DNA from: Solicoccozyma terricola
Taxonomy: Eukaryota > Basidiomycota > Tremellomycetes > Filobasidiales > Piskurozymaceae
NCBI GenBank assembly: GCA_001600875.1
Contig: BCLD01000001.1
Location: 1,999,452 to 2,063,451, forward strand
Reading direction: 5' to 3'
DNA: 64,000 nt
Below are positions 47,815-60,445 of the stretch, one piece after another (position 1 is the first letter of the stretch; each line of letters opens with the position of its first letter). The position numbers and the translations under genes are program-made. The notes beneath the pieces are model-generated. The model saw only the letters and a list, made by a program, of their open reading frames with translations. It made no database searches and had not been told where the DNA came from.

Positions 47815-49655
47815 CTATGCCATATATCCATCTAACAGCTCTCTAGGATCGCCATCATGCGACCCCGTAATCGAAGGGAAAGTCGTAGAATCCAGAGTTC
47901 CCTGGTATCGCCTGTAGATCGCCCTTCGAATGGAAGGTTCCCACTCTCGAAGCCATTTGCCTTCTTGGTATCCTTGAAGACGATACGAAGGGATCGCACT
48001 GTCATCTGACGCTGGTTTCGCGTCCTTGACATCGGCAGTCTGAGAGGAAGGAATATAGACTTTCATGGGATCTGCGCGTGTTTGAGGATGAGGCTTGACG
48101 ATGTATATCACAAAAAAACAAAAACTGGTCAACTCACAGCTGATGGTCACAACTTCCCATCGAGCGCGTCGGAAGTACTCGCTGACCGATGATGGTATAT
48201 CGTCAGAATTCTTTCGTCTCAGTGCCACATCCTGGTACTTACATAAGTAGGAAGATAGGATAGATCAAGGTGATGCAAAGAAGAACCAGGAGCCATGTCT
48301 GTTGGCATTTGTTGTCAGCTGGGGAATTCTACCAGACCAAGATGAAGCTCACGTTTTCCCTCCAGCGGTTGTACCATGTAGGAGGTCGAATCATCACCTC
48401 TTCACCCTCAAGTTTGCATTCCACTTTTACTGTGTTGCCGATGAACCCCGTAGATTGGATTACCCCTTCGATCGCTTTTCAACCGACCAGCAATTTAGCG
48501 GTGTGAAGCTTTGAAAAGACACAACAATCCCTCACCCTTCTCCAGCTTTCCCATTTCCCAACCCCACACCTCCTTCTTGATGACAAATTGCCTGAACTCA
48601 AGATGAGAGTTACAGAACGCATCACACCACTGTTGAAGATCCGCAATGTCCGCTTCCTCAATCTGAGATTGTAATGCAGTCTCAGGAGAAGAGCCATTCT
48701 CAAGAGATCTAGGAGTCGCAGAGCGTGATGCTCGGTTCTTTCCCTTGCCATTCAATTGGTCCTGGTATTCCTCCGATCGGGGTGTCCAATACGGCAGACC
48801 CCTCTCTCGTCTGAACTTCTTCCACTTGGTGGATCGACCGCGTTCTCGTAGACTTGCAGCTCGATCAACCATCGTTGATAGAACCTTACCTTCGCCGAGG
48901 AGACGAACGTGCCGGTAAGGTCTGCTTTTCGAGTTGGATGGAATAATCGGGTGGTATGTCATGCACGACGATCCTCGAAAAGTCGGTTCTGTGGGAGAAG
49001 GTACTGAAATCCGGATGGAATCGCCGGCACCATTGTGGATGGAGGGGAGCAAAGCAGTGAGGTCGATCTGAAACCGAATATCAGATCAGCTTGAGTGGGT
49101 TGAATGTATTCCATGACTTACCTTGAAATCAAAGTCGGTGACTGAGACTTGCTCAGACTTGGTGACATGGCGAGTCGTTCCGTTCACAGTCTCGGTCTCC
49201 GTGTGGTGTCGAGTTTCCTCGTGGGATCCTGTAAATCCATATTGTTCGATGGTCAGCCACTCGCTCGATGGATGTGTGAAAGCGCTTCACAGACCAAAGC
49301 AAGACACGAATAGTTTGGGAGGAGTCTTGGCTACCTCGAAGATACGCTGAAGCAACGCCTCCGCTGAGAAAGTGCACAAGTGCGGGAATCAATTGTCCAG
49401 AAGCACGACGCTCAGCATCACTCAGGACTCACGAGAGGATACGACTACCTCCTTATCAGCACCAGCAAGCAGCGGTTTCCGAATGGAGTCACTCTCAGTC
49501 TCTTGAGGACCATCAGGCGGGATGCGAATACCTTGGTCCGGTCGAAGATAGAGATGACGGCGGTCGGCGGGAATTTGAAGCAGTTGCACTTCTATTGGGA
49601 GATCATCATAAGCTGGAGGAGCAGTGGTAGAGCCACAGATGTCTTCAAAGTCCAT
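47815..49655 (-). CDS. Fungal single-pass membrane protein, unknown function
   Basis: Start MDFEDICGSTTAPPAYDD, an N-terminus with a PPxY-like motif that could bind WW-domain ubiquitin ligases (PPAY). Later blocks are HEETRHHTETETVNG, VTDFDFKIDLTALL, EWCDAFCNSHLEFRQFVIKK-like sequence, WGWEMGKLE, an extracellular-style beta region and one strong transmembrane helix TWLLVLLCITLIYPIFLL near the C-terminus. The remaining 130 residues have WEVVTISC and end LLDGYMA. The pattern matches an uncharacterised family common in basidiomycetes. No catalytic motif is visible. Confidence 0.8.
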
Positions 49656-49872
49656 GCTGAATTATCGTTGGATGCTTCTGAGAGGTCAGATTGTGGGATG
49701 GAAACCGGTGAATGATGATTCAAGAGCGACTTCCACGACTGCACAGCAAGGGATCAACAGGGGCCCCGTCCTCCGCCACCGCCCGCCACCGCCCACGTTT
49801 TTTGATACATGAATGGTATTTGTCCAATACAAATATTGACGAGAGTTGCTTCAACTATCAACTAATTAACTA

Positions 49873-52038
49873 CTAAGTACACAGGGATGCAGCTAATATA
49901 GCTGTTTCTCTCGAACCCAGTGGCTTTGGCGAAAAACGAGGAGAACGGACCTCTGTTTCTATCCATGTTGCGATATCATTCAACCCGATCGTTGCATTCT
50001 CCTCCGATGCAGCTCTCTGCTTGTCTGCCGTTGGTGTTCTGATTTGAACGATTGAAGAGCGACGAGATCTACCCGTCGAGGTAGAAGATGTCATCTGCTC
50101 ATGCGATTGTATGATTCTCGCGTCGTCTCGATTGAGCGTAAGTACTGGCCAACGATCAGCTGCGCTATCCCAAAGTTGGCGGAGAGTAGATCGTCCTTGA
50201 AAAGCCGTTGGCGGTCCGTTTGAAGCTCCGATGAGGAGTACACGTAGGTTTGCTGGTAGCTTTTGAGCAAAGAAGCGAGGGGATAACATGTCGTGTTGAA
50301 CATGAAGTACTTCAAGGTTTGGACATACCTTAGTTGAAAATGACATGTCAGTCGGAGTGAAATCCAGTAACGGGCTCTCTCTTTGGTTTCTTTTGCTGTC
50401 ATAACCACTCACTTCCAGCACAGTATCCAACAATCCGGCCGCCTCTGGTTGATGATTGAGCTTGATTGCTAGGAATTGCAAGGTCTCACTTTGCAATTTC
50501 AACAGGTCGATCAATCGACCTTCTTCCCCGAGTCCCGCTCCGACATCGATCAGCTCTATTGTTTGCAGGAAAGGAGATGATCTGATAGCCAAGCCCAATA
50601 AACATGCCTGGACAGGGGATCGGATGAGGGAGATTCGGGTCATATCTTTGGTCGGCCACTCGTGAGGTGCACTGGAAAACCGGTGTCGCCGAGGGGGGGG
50701 GGGGGAATGGAGAAAAAGGAAAAATCAGACAACGGTCGCAAGGAAGTTCTCTCTCGAATTTGACTGACTGGTCTGCAAAGACCGGTGCTTCTGAGCAGCT
50801 CGTCGAACACCACCCTTCTGCTTCCATCCCAGTGTATTGACGTAGCTTGACGAATAAAAGCCAGGAGGCTTCAGAGATCCTGTTTTGGGAGAACCAACGC
50901 AGGGGTTCAGTTTATTGCCCATTCTGGCTGATGACGATCTTTTCCCGCTGAGACATACCAAGTGCCAGAGTATAGCATGTAGTCGGTCGATGAATAACGC
51001 TGAAAGTCAAGAATATGTTGTATTCTCTCAATAAAATAAAAAAAACCATGTGTCGGGCACATTCGGTGAACGCCACTCACCCCCGCTCCTACAGCAAAAT
51101 TAATAAGTCGCACCAAACTTTGTCTCTCTGAAATAACCGGAGGATTCAAACCATAACCCCACAATTCTTCCGGATGATTGACGCAATCTGTGAATTTCTC
51201 GATAGCTTGTCTGGATGTAAGACGAGGTGTTGCCCATAGTGATTTGAGAACGTGTGGTGTCCATGAACGATGTATGAGGGAGAATTTCCGATGTAGGGAT
51301 GACCATTCCTATTTTGGAATAGAGGGGTATGAAGACAAGTTGAGAATCAGAAACTTAATCACTGGTTAAAAGGCCGTGGGTTTTACGCACTTTGTGAGCC
51401 TCGACCCATCTCTCTTTTGAAGCTTCGATATTCCCACTCCATCGACCGTTGTCACCAAAGTCGGGGGATGAGAAGACAAAATCGAGAATGATTGATATTA
51501 CTTCGATGGAGAGTTCCGGTACTTTCCGATTGATGACTACCAGAGGTGCTGGTGGCGTTGTTGCAAATGTAATACAGTCCAAGTGTTGTAGCCTTTCCTT
51601 TCCGGGTATTTCTTCCGTGACTGCTTTTACGAACGCTTCGGCATCCGATGATCTCCTCCTTTTCGTCAAATTCCCACCTTGTGATGGTGGTATATCTAGC
51701 GGCAACGATCCCCTCCTCATCCGAGACGACGAAGACGACGACTGTTTCCTCACCAACGTTCTAACAGGTCGTTGTGATTCGCATCGGATTTGCCGTGTAC
51801 CCGGTACCAGTATTCTCCTTTGCCATCTCTGTCCGTCAGATGTGGATATGTGCTTTGGTTGTTGCATGGACGTGGTAACCATCTGCGGGGGGGGAGGGGG
51901 GAACGCTGCTTGGCTATCTGGTTCTAGTTTGAAAAGGGATCTGGGAAGAGTTGAGCTTTCAGATTTGTTGGACACCGAACAGTACCCCGGCCGGGGAACC
52001 GGAGGGGTCCGGGTGGCGAGGCGGGCGAGGAGAAGCAT
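49873..52038 (-). CDS. F-box-like / leucine-rich-repeat-like protein
   Basis: The middle has VPELSIEVISIILDFVF followed by LSLIHRSWTPHVLKSLW-type sequence after splicing, which resembles a fungal F-box: a leucine-rich helix, then a Trp/arrangement where substrates of SCF ligases are recruited through Skp1. Downstream are repeating LRR-like units (LQTIELIDVGAGLG, LQFLAIKLNH, CPNLEVLHVQHDML, LPANLRVLLIGASN). The N-terminal 130 residues are Arg/Ser-rich and disordered. The start at 52038 (MLLLARLATRTPPVP) is uncertain; a later ATG (MVTTSMQQPKH) is equally possible. The end is ILAASLCT. F-box assignment is moderate. Confidence 0.7.
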
Positions 52039-52557
52039 CTAGATGAGCTTGTAGCAATCAAGCTTGACTGTCCAGGCGTGCGGGCAGAGGAGCGGGTGGC
52101 GAGATGCACATCGGGGTGATTCATCATCATGAGGGACAGGAAGCTGGAGTAGCATTTGGGAACGAAGTCGTCTATAGGTATTGGGTTGTAATATTGATAT
52201 CTTCCTATCAATCTGGCCAGCCAGCTACTCAACGGTCGACGCTCGACCGCACCTACTTGCAGGACAGCAGTGGTGGCGTGTTCTGTCATTCGTGTGGTTG
52301 AGGGGTGAGAAAGATTTAACCCATTCGCGTTTTGAAAATGCTGGAATTAGATGAGAAGAACGAACACACGTGCGCTTTTTAGATTGACATTCCCCAAGTT
52401 CTAACCTGAACCGATGGGCGAGGAATATCCGGCTGGAATCAACACACACACCTCACTCACTCTTCAACAGTAAAAGGGCAGTGTCCTTCTCCATGACCGA
52501 CACAGATTGTTCAACCGTGCACCGAATTATACCAACAAGAGATATCTAGTCCCAACA

Positions 52558-53451
52558 ATGAAGTATTCCAAGGTGGGTGGGGGGCCCGGGAAGGGGGGGG
52601 GGAAGGGCTGGCGGTTGGGTCTTTTTCTCCCGAGGGTTAAGGGCGAGCTAAATTGAAACTTGCATGAACCAGGAATACGAGACGTTGATTCGTGATCCTT
52701 CGTTTCCACCTGAATGGAGGGATTCTGCTATCGAGTATCGAAGGGTGAGTTCACGTGGTTTATCTCTCAGATATGCAGTTGATTTCTGATGGGCCCCGAT
52801 TTTCTTTTTCTTTTTTTTACCTTTTCGTTATCATCCATCACAAACGAACAGCTTAAAAAACTCATCAAGAATGTCGTACATGAGCTATCGGATATGGGAT
52901 TATCACCAGATGTATTACAAAGACTTCTTCAAGATGAAGAAAACAATAACAAACCAGACGACAATTCTTCTGCTGTCGACAAATCTTCTTCTACTACTAC
53001 TACGGATACTATCCTCCTCCCCTATGAATCTCCATCAAATGAACAGTCATTGGAAGACCTTGAATTCGAATATGAATCAGATGACGAAGATGGTCAGATT
53101 AAGAATTCACCTACAACATCTCAACGTGTTTTATCCATCAATAGTCCTCGTCGTTTTAGAGTCCGTTTGAAAAATCAAGATGATGATGGAGAATTTTCGG
53201 TTGGATCTGTGAATCGGAGTTTGAATGTTAAGCAGGTTTTAGATTTTGATAGAGTTGGATCTACTGAGCAAGTTGAAGAATTGGATGGGGAGCAACGAGT
53301 GAGACATACGCATCGCACGGTAAAACGGGCTGGAGATGTCAAGGCTCAATACACATTTGCAGGTATGTACTTTGATGCAGGAAGGAAGGGAAAGGCGTGG
53401 GCTTGATAGGGTTGATCGCTGTTTGATACATACGGCTAAAATGGAATGTCT

Positions 53452-53483
<32 letters not shown>

Positions 53484-55232
53484 CAACTGCGAATCAGGTC
53501 CTGTGGATCATCCTATACCTCAATTCCGGTTGTCACTACCGAATTCCAGATCTTCATCACCTACTAGACTTCAAGAAGGGAATTCAAGGTCTTCCTCGAT
53601 TGATACATCCAAGACATCCTCCTACGTAACTCCGTCCACAGGAGAGACATCAGGGGACTCTGAGGATGAGGAGGATATGGAGAGGACACCTACTGCTATT
53701 CTAGATCGGGATCCCGATTTACCTAGCTCCCCGCGATTGGGCAGGGTGAAAGATGTAGCTTCACCGATCTGGGCTATCACATCTGGAACGGATAATGGTG
53801 GATTTAAAAGTCTGAATGATGATCTAGCTGCGTTGAATCTTGGGATTGCCGCTCTGGAGGAGGATTCTTCGGAGCATAGAGGCACGGATGATATCATCGA
53901 GGTTTCAACACCTAGCGCCTCATCAGCAAACAGTAAAGAGATCCTGATTACCCTTCCATCGGACGTAGCATTCTTCAATCTACTCACTGAAGCACTCACC
54001 GGACTCTCGGCACTGCATCAGACGCAACAGGCACTCTTCAAAGCATCCGTGGCTAGACTCTGCGGGCTCATTTCAAGCTCTATCACTCCAGAGTCAGGAC
54101 CAAAACCTTTACGCACGGTTAATAACGCAATGCACAAGGTGAAGATGAGGGGGAAAGGTAAAGATAAAGTCGTTCCTTCAACTGCGATGGATTATACAAA
54201 ATCAGACTTGTACGCCTGGCGAGAGATCTTCACACTGTGGATTGAGGCTCAGATATTCGAGTCGTCAGCGGAGAGGGACAGAGGGGAGAGAAGCGTCGAC
54301 GAAGCGGAGAAAAGGTTGCAGGCGTTCGCGGCGGAGGTGGTGAAGCGCGGTTTGGGAGATAGGAGGACGTTGTCGAGAAAGGAGAGCAGAGAGGCTTGGG
54401 CAGAGTTTTTGAGGTTGAATGTGCTTTTATTGGATTTGAAGAGATTTCAATTGGCAAACATCAATGCTGCAAGGAAGTGAGTTCTGTTGACGGTGTAGTT
54501 GGTAGAAGGGCCTTTTTGGCTCACTATCCTATCCTTCTTTTACAAAGGATTTTGAAAAAGCACGACAAGCAGACGGCCTTGACTGCAACGAGCGGTTTCG
54601 CCAATTTCGTTCGATCCACGCTAGACGCCGACACAAACAACTCCACGTCATGGGCAGCGTACAATACCTCTCTACCACACATCTTGCTAGCTAGCATGAC
54701 GGATACTCTGCTCCCCATTTTACCAAGCTTGGAGGATTATACGTGTCTTATTTGCACGTCGATTGCGTTCAAGCCGATTAGGTTGAGCTGTGGTCATCTT
54801 TTCTGTGTCAGGTGGGTCCTGAGACGAGGGCCAGGCGGGATCTTACCGTTTGTCCACTAAATAGTAGCTGCGTGCAGGTGTCTGGCCAAGATGCAGCGGG
54901 CAGGCAAGGCAGAGTGTCCTCTTTGTCGCGCGAAGACTGTTCTGCTGGCTGACAAAAGTGAGTATGCTATCGACCTGGTCTCTGCGGGTACAAATGACTG
55001 AACGTCACTTCGTCTTCATAGCCTCCCTGGATACAAGTTTGATGAAGTGAGCGCTTGTTCTCAGATGATTTCGCCAGGATCTGCATGTTGACGCTGTTGT
55101 CCCTTCCCCGCTAGCTTCATGGTAGAATGGTTCCCACTCGAGGTGAAAGAAAAGCAGAAGTCAAACGAGAAGGAAGTTGCATTGCAGCAGGCAACAGACA
55201 TGGGATTGGACCCACGATGTATCGTCATGTAG
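52558..55232 (+). CDS. SPX-RING E3 ubiquitin ligase
   Basis: Protein with an N-terminal SPX domain, which senses inositol pyrophosphates and so phosphate status, and a C-terminal RING finger. The first exon has only five codons (MKYSK), spliced to EYETLIRDPSFPPEWRDSAI and then LKKLIKNVVHEL. The SPX is interrupted by an acidic insertion of more than 250 residues and resumes at FFNLLTEALTGLSALHQTQQ and WAEFLRLNVLLLDLKRFQLA, then KILKKHDKQTA (the conserved SPX lysine helix). The RING is CLICTSIAFKPIRLSCGHLF, RCLAKMQRAGKAECPLCRAK. Same architecture as fission yeast Pqr1. A T29 tract sits in the intron before 53499. Confidence 0.92.
53455..53483. repeat. Poly-T tract (29) inside an intron
   Basis: T run in the intron of the SPX-RING gene, ending about 16 bases before its cag acceptor, where it would act as an extreme polypyrimidine tract. 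Confidence 0.85.
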
Positions 55233-55509
55233 CGGAATGCATGAATGCATGCATGCATGTTCCAGCAGCCTCCGAGTAGATGATCAGTCAACATAAATGA
55301 CGTCACGTGACATGACAACAATGGTCGCGTTGGAAGGACCCCCGATGTTTGCTCGTCGCATATTTCGAAAGTCGCATCAGCATCTACAGCAACACGACAT
55401 CATGCGGATTTCGGCAGGAACTTCCTCTCAGTCCACTCTCCCCACCACGCTACATATCTGATAGCAGTTCCTGCAACTTGTGTGACTCCGTCCGAGCTTT
55501 CGATACAGC

Positions 55510-58500
55510 ATGTCAAATACGCGAGGGGATTTGCGACCCGTGACACCCCAACGTCCAACTACTCCAGTGCGAAACAACGAACTTTGCCCATCAAGACCAG
55601 TCCGGAGAGCATTTCTGGTGGATGTCGTGATAGAGGGGGATGGAGAGCGGGGCACTGCAGGTGAGAGCGACTCGATCGCTCGATGCATCCTGGGAGCAAG
55701 TAGCTGAATTAACGGACAATGCAGATCATGAAGCTTTATTGCAACACCTCGGTCGTCCCATTCCAGCATTTCAGCTCAGCCGCAAGGATGATCTCACCAG
55801 CAGTCGATCTAGGACTCAATCTATAGGTCAAAGTGGTGCAATCGGCGTACCGGCTGGACAGCAAGGAAGGATGGACAAGGATAAGTTGCATGCGCTCGTG
55901 AGAGAGTTCATCGAGACCGAAAGAAGATATCTTCAACGCTTGTCGGCCCTCAAGAGTGTGAGTCTGTTGGGGTATCTAGAGAAGGAAAAGGCTAATCCAA
56001 CACTCCGTTCCATCTAGTCATATGCCGACCCGCTACGGACATTCGCCCGTCGATCCGAGACTATGATTATCCCACTGTACGACGCTAAGACTCTGTTTGG
56101 GAACCTCGATGCCATCGTCGCTAGCGCTGTGGTGTTCTTGGCCGACATCGAAAACATCGATCTGTCGGGTCGTGTCAGGGACAGAGGTCTGGGAGACGTC
56201 TGTCTGCGTCATGTGAGTAAAGTTCGACGCATCAGAATGGCGCTCACCCAGCTGAGACTCCCCACTGCACATAGCTAAAAGACTTGGATACGTTTCAACC
56301 ATATCGTTCGTACCTAGAGAAGCAGGACGAGTCCCAGAGAACCTTGCAGGCTATGATGAAGCGACCATCTTTCGCAACATTCACCGAGGTAAGCAAGCTC
56401 AACACCTGGATGTCAACTAAACCTACTTTCTCTGACCCACATATAAACATCATTATAGAGCGTGAAGTATCAGACACCGGGGTTGAATAACGTTGGCATT
56501 CGAGAGCTGGTGATGGAGCCAGTTCAAAGAATACCTAGGTATACCCTTCTTTGGCAGAGTTCGTTGTTCAATTCCATGTCGTAAGAAACAAGTGCTGACC
56601 AGCATTATCTTGTTTAGCTATGATCAAGCACATGTCGCCTCGAGACCCGCAACAAGCCAAACTCTCCGAGGCAATTGCGTTAGCATCCGACATCGCTCAC
56701 TGCGAGACGGACGATCAAACCAAGCGAGCAACTCTTCTTTACTGCTTGGAGAGGACTATAGATGGCTTTCCTGTGAGTCCTAGAGCGCTCCAAAGCGGAT
56801 GATTGTTGCTCAGACATATCTTCTCATTTGCAGGCCAACCTCATGTCCAACAAGCGAGATTTCATCGATTGCATCGATGTCGACGAGATTTTTGCAGATC
56901 GCATCCTCCACAGAGCTTCGATTAGCAACCCCAGTCCGAGGAAGCGCCCAGGAGAGAGCAGCATGTCTACCTCTCCCGAGCGATCATCTGGAGGCAATTT
57001 GCACTGCACCCTTTTCTTGTTCAATGACAAGCTCCTTATCGTCAAACGGCAAAATGCTGGAGTCTCAGGCCTCGAGGTCACGGGTTTTGAGGATATCGAA
57101 GGATTGTTATCTAGTGGCGGTGGTTGGGCGGGTCTGACGGGGGCTAAACAGCTCCGGAAGGACAAGCTCAGTGCCAAGGGCATGGTGGACATCTTGGAAG
57201 TGATCGCATCTGACGTAGGGGATTCTGGTGCGTTGCAATGCGTCCTAACAGACGGCGCACTATGCACTGATTCTTTGATTGCTCGCAGATTTCCATCTAT
57301 TCATCGAAAGACCTCCACTAGACCAAGGGGAAAGGTGGTCAGCGAGACCCTTCCGCCACCTCGCAGCGGTGAGGCCAGCCGCAGTATCTTTCTCCGACCT
57401 CTCCAAAAGTCAAGCCGATAAGCAGCGATTCCTCCAAAACCTGTGGAAAGCTCAAGCTCTGCTGCGGACCAAGGTCCCATCGCATCGCATCAGTGCGGAG
57501 ACGGGTCAACGGCCGAGCTTACCATTTGCTTTGAGCGATCCCGATCGATGGACACCAGATAACAGCCCAATCACAAGTCTTGCGCAGACCTATTGGAACG
57601 TTTGGAACAGACGAGCTTGGGAAACTGACAGGCGCAAAGCGAAAGTCGTAGTACAGATCGTTCAGACCGGTATAGAGTCATCATTATCGTTCGGCTCAGA
57701 TGGCTTTGGACCTCATGTGGTGATGAGGGTGGAACGAGTCTCACAAGACCAGTACACGTGGGTGATGGCAGGCCGCACAGGAGAAATTCATTTGTGACTG
57801 ATATCAAGGGTTTGACGCAGGATCTCGAATTCGGCGCGAGATTCAGAGGATCTCGCAGAACCGGCGATTGTCTCCACATCGGACTTTTCTGATTATGTGG
57901 CGAGCATGGGTCAGCAACGGTTGGCTCGATGACCCACAGAGTGTGTGGACTGACGCTACCACTTTTATCACAGTTCATAAATACGGCCTGTTTCGGTTCC
58001 GCACCGGTTCAGCCTCCTGCCCAGCCACGCCGACCCACTCCTACCGGTTGCGCCCCAGCATGCTCAACCTGGACTCGATATCTCGCAATCTCTTTGGAAA
58101 TGGCAGCGTCTCATCACGCAGTGACTCAATGAGCACCAGCAGACGATCCAAGTCTATCACAAGCAGGAACTCCACTATCGAAGATTTCTGTTTCTCTTCA
58201 GAGACGGCATCCACGAGGGCATCTTCCCTGATCGACAGCGCAAGTAGCTCCCTTGGCCACTCCAAACCAACGCATCGCCACTCGGCTTCACTTTCTGCTG
58301 TGGAAGAAAAGGATGCCGTCGCACGGCCATTCATAAATTTCGGTAACAACGGCAGCGAGGTAGACCTTGACATGCAACTTAATATCGCCCGCCAGAACTC
58401 GATCGATGCTGCCACTGCAATGTCACGTCGTCAAGAGGAACAAATCAGATCTGGTAAGTATCCCTCCCGGGATAAAAGTAACTTGTTTCTGGCTGATCAT

Positions 58501-60356
58501 GTATCACCCGCAGTCGCCGGCGACCCTGAACGTCGAGGACCCTTAAGGGTAATCAATAAGACTCCCTCACCACAAGCTGTGGCTGAGCCTCCACCCACAC
58601 GACGCGAGCGCGATCTACCACCTCGTCCGCCATCGAGCATGAGCATGGAACCGGTCCAACCCCTGAGATTGACGAAAAGCCGCAGCACGTCCCCGCAGAG
58701 GCTAATTCATTCAGCCATGGAGTCCGCCGCCGTGATATCACCCAGGGCGACACCCGATTCAATCGCTGGACCGGAACAGTCGTGGGAACGGCCACGTTCA
58801 GGATATCTGGAAAGGTTTCCGATCCCAGCAAACAACTCAGTCACCCGGACGACGGGATCTCCCGCAAGCCTTGGATCGTCCCATACCAAACTTCGAGTGG
58901 TATCCGGCAATGGTCGGCGAGTTTCTGCGACACGGGAGACAGCACCGCTCAAAGAGACTGCAGACGACGCTCCAAGTAGAGGTTCGCCTTTGGGATACAA
59001 GCGGATGCGCTCGCAGGAGGAAATTACCCCCCGCAAGAGATCTCACGATCGAGCTCCTTTGCGCGTTAGGGGCAAGACGGAACCGCCTGCCGACACGGCC
59101 GGAGCTTTCAACGTTGAACCTCAGCCGAGCCGGAACGTCTCAGACGCCGATCTTACTCGTCAGTTACGCCAAGCGTCATACACCACCGCGTCCACCGAGA
59201 CGACAGTGCACGCCACGGATTCGGCACACAGCGGCTCGACCGCTACAGTTAGGGCATACTCTCTGAGGGAGCAGGTGAGTCGGCCGGAGAAGGTCCGAAA
59301 CTGTTTTCCGCTAAACGTTTCGTCATGGACATTCCAGTTGGCCGTCTCGCTCCGGGCAAGCCAGTCCATCCGTGCTGAATTCGACGAACTGGCCTTGTAT
59401 ATGGGCAAGGACCTTGCAAAGCGGGCGCGCCAACGCAATCAGCCGGATCTTTCGACCTCGCTGCCGAGATCTCCGCCCAGTCGCAAACTTTCGGTGAGTA
59501 CTCCCGAGGTTGGAAGTAGCGTTTGACTGACGCAGCGATTGGCAGCGGCGAGCGGACTCCTCCCATTTGGCAACCTTCGCAAGCGAAACTGGTTCCATAG
59601 CATCTCGCCGCTCGAGTATTGACGAGAAGCCCGAGGTCAGCTTCGCATATCTAGAAGACTGGTCAACGAACGCGAAGTTATTAGTCGATCAACTGCAACA
59701 TAGTCTCATGCAAGCACAGCGAGAACAGGAGAGTTTGGCAAAGTCCAGCCAGATTTTGCAAACGGCCTTTGATATTGTGAGTCCTTACATGACTAGCAGC
59801 CATTCCATATTTATTGACACATCGTCGACCAATGGTCGAAATTCAGAAATGCTCCGAGCTAGAATCAGCAAACAATCGCATTCTTCGATCTGCCAACCGC
59901 TTTGCTCTCGCTCAGTCACAAATCCAGGATTTGCAGACCGAAGTTGATACAGTGTATGAAGTGAGTGGACATAATTCGTCCATACTTATTCCATGCAAAT
60001 CACGTTCTTCGTTCGACAGGCGTTCAATACTGAACTCGATGGCGTCTTTGAAGACGTGCAACTACCCGGATCAGAAGCAGAGGCGGCTCTTCGGCGAAAT
60101 CTACAGCTTACTAAGGCGCAGCGCAACGAGATGCAATTGGAAAACATGTAAGTGGTTGCTGACGAGAATTAGAATGATCAAGACACTGATGGTCTCCTCG
60201 TCCTCAGCCGTCTTCGCAGAGAGCTGCAAGACGCCAATTTGAAAAAGGAGGAGTGAGTGTTGATGAAGCTGCAGGCTTTGTGGAAGCTTCGCTAATGTCC
60301 ACGCATTGAACTGTAGATGGGCCAAGATCTTGAAGACCCGTGGCGTCATTCCCTAA
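55510..60356 (+). CDS. Dbl-family RhoGEF with PH-like region and coiled coil
   Basis: Guanine nucleotide exchange factor for Rho-type GTPases. Start MSNTRGDLRPVTPQRPTTPV; a 47-nt intron follows GERGTA. The DH domain begins HALVREFIETERRYLQRLSA and includes LFGNLDAIVASAVVFLADIE, FQPYRSYLEKQDES, GIRELVMEPVQRIPRYTLLW (the signature helix) and HCETDDQTKRATLL-like tail. A PH-like part follows: LHCTLFLFNDKLLIVKRQ and a second segment FHLFIERPPLDQ. A long Ser/Arg/Pro-rich stretch precedes a C-terminal coiled coil (LLVDQLQHSLMQAQREQESL, NRILRSANRFALAQSQIQDL, LQLTKAQRNEMQLENIRLRR). Ends TRGVIP. Resembles cell-polarity GEFs of fungi, such as Bud3 or Scd1 relatives; which one is not decided. Confidence 0.87.
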
Positions 60357-60445
60357 ACATGGACAATATTATCCTATAGCACCCCCTACATCGTTGTATT
60401 GATGTCATTCATGCTTTTCTTGGCTCGCTTGTGAACCTCATATCT

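Noticed and set aside
51449..52042. 197-aa + strand open frame
   Set aside because: Antisense shadow of the Arg/Ser-rich N-terminus of the F-box-like gene; no protein-like motif.
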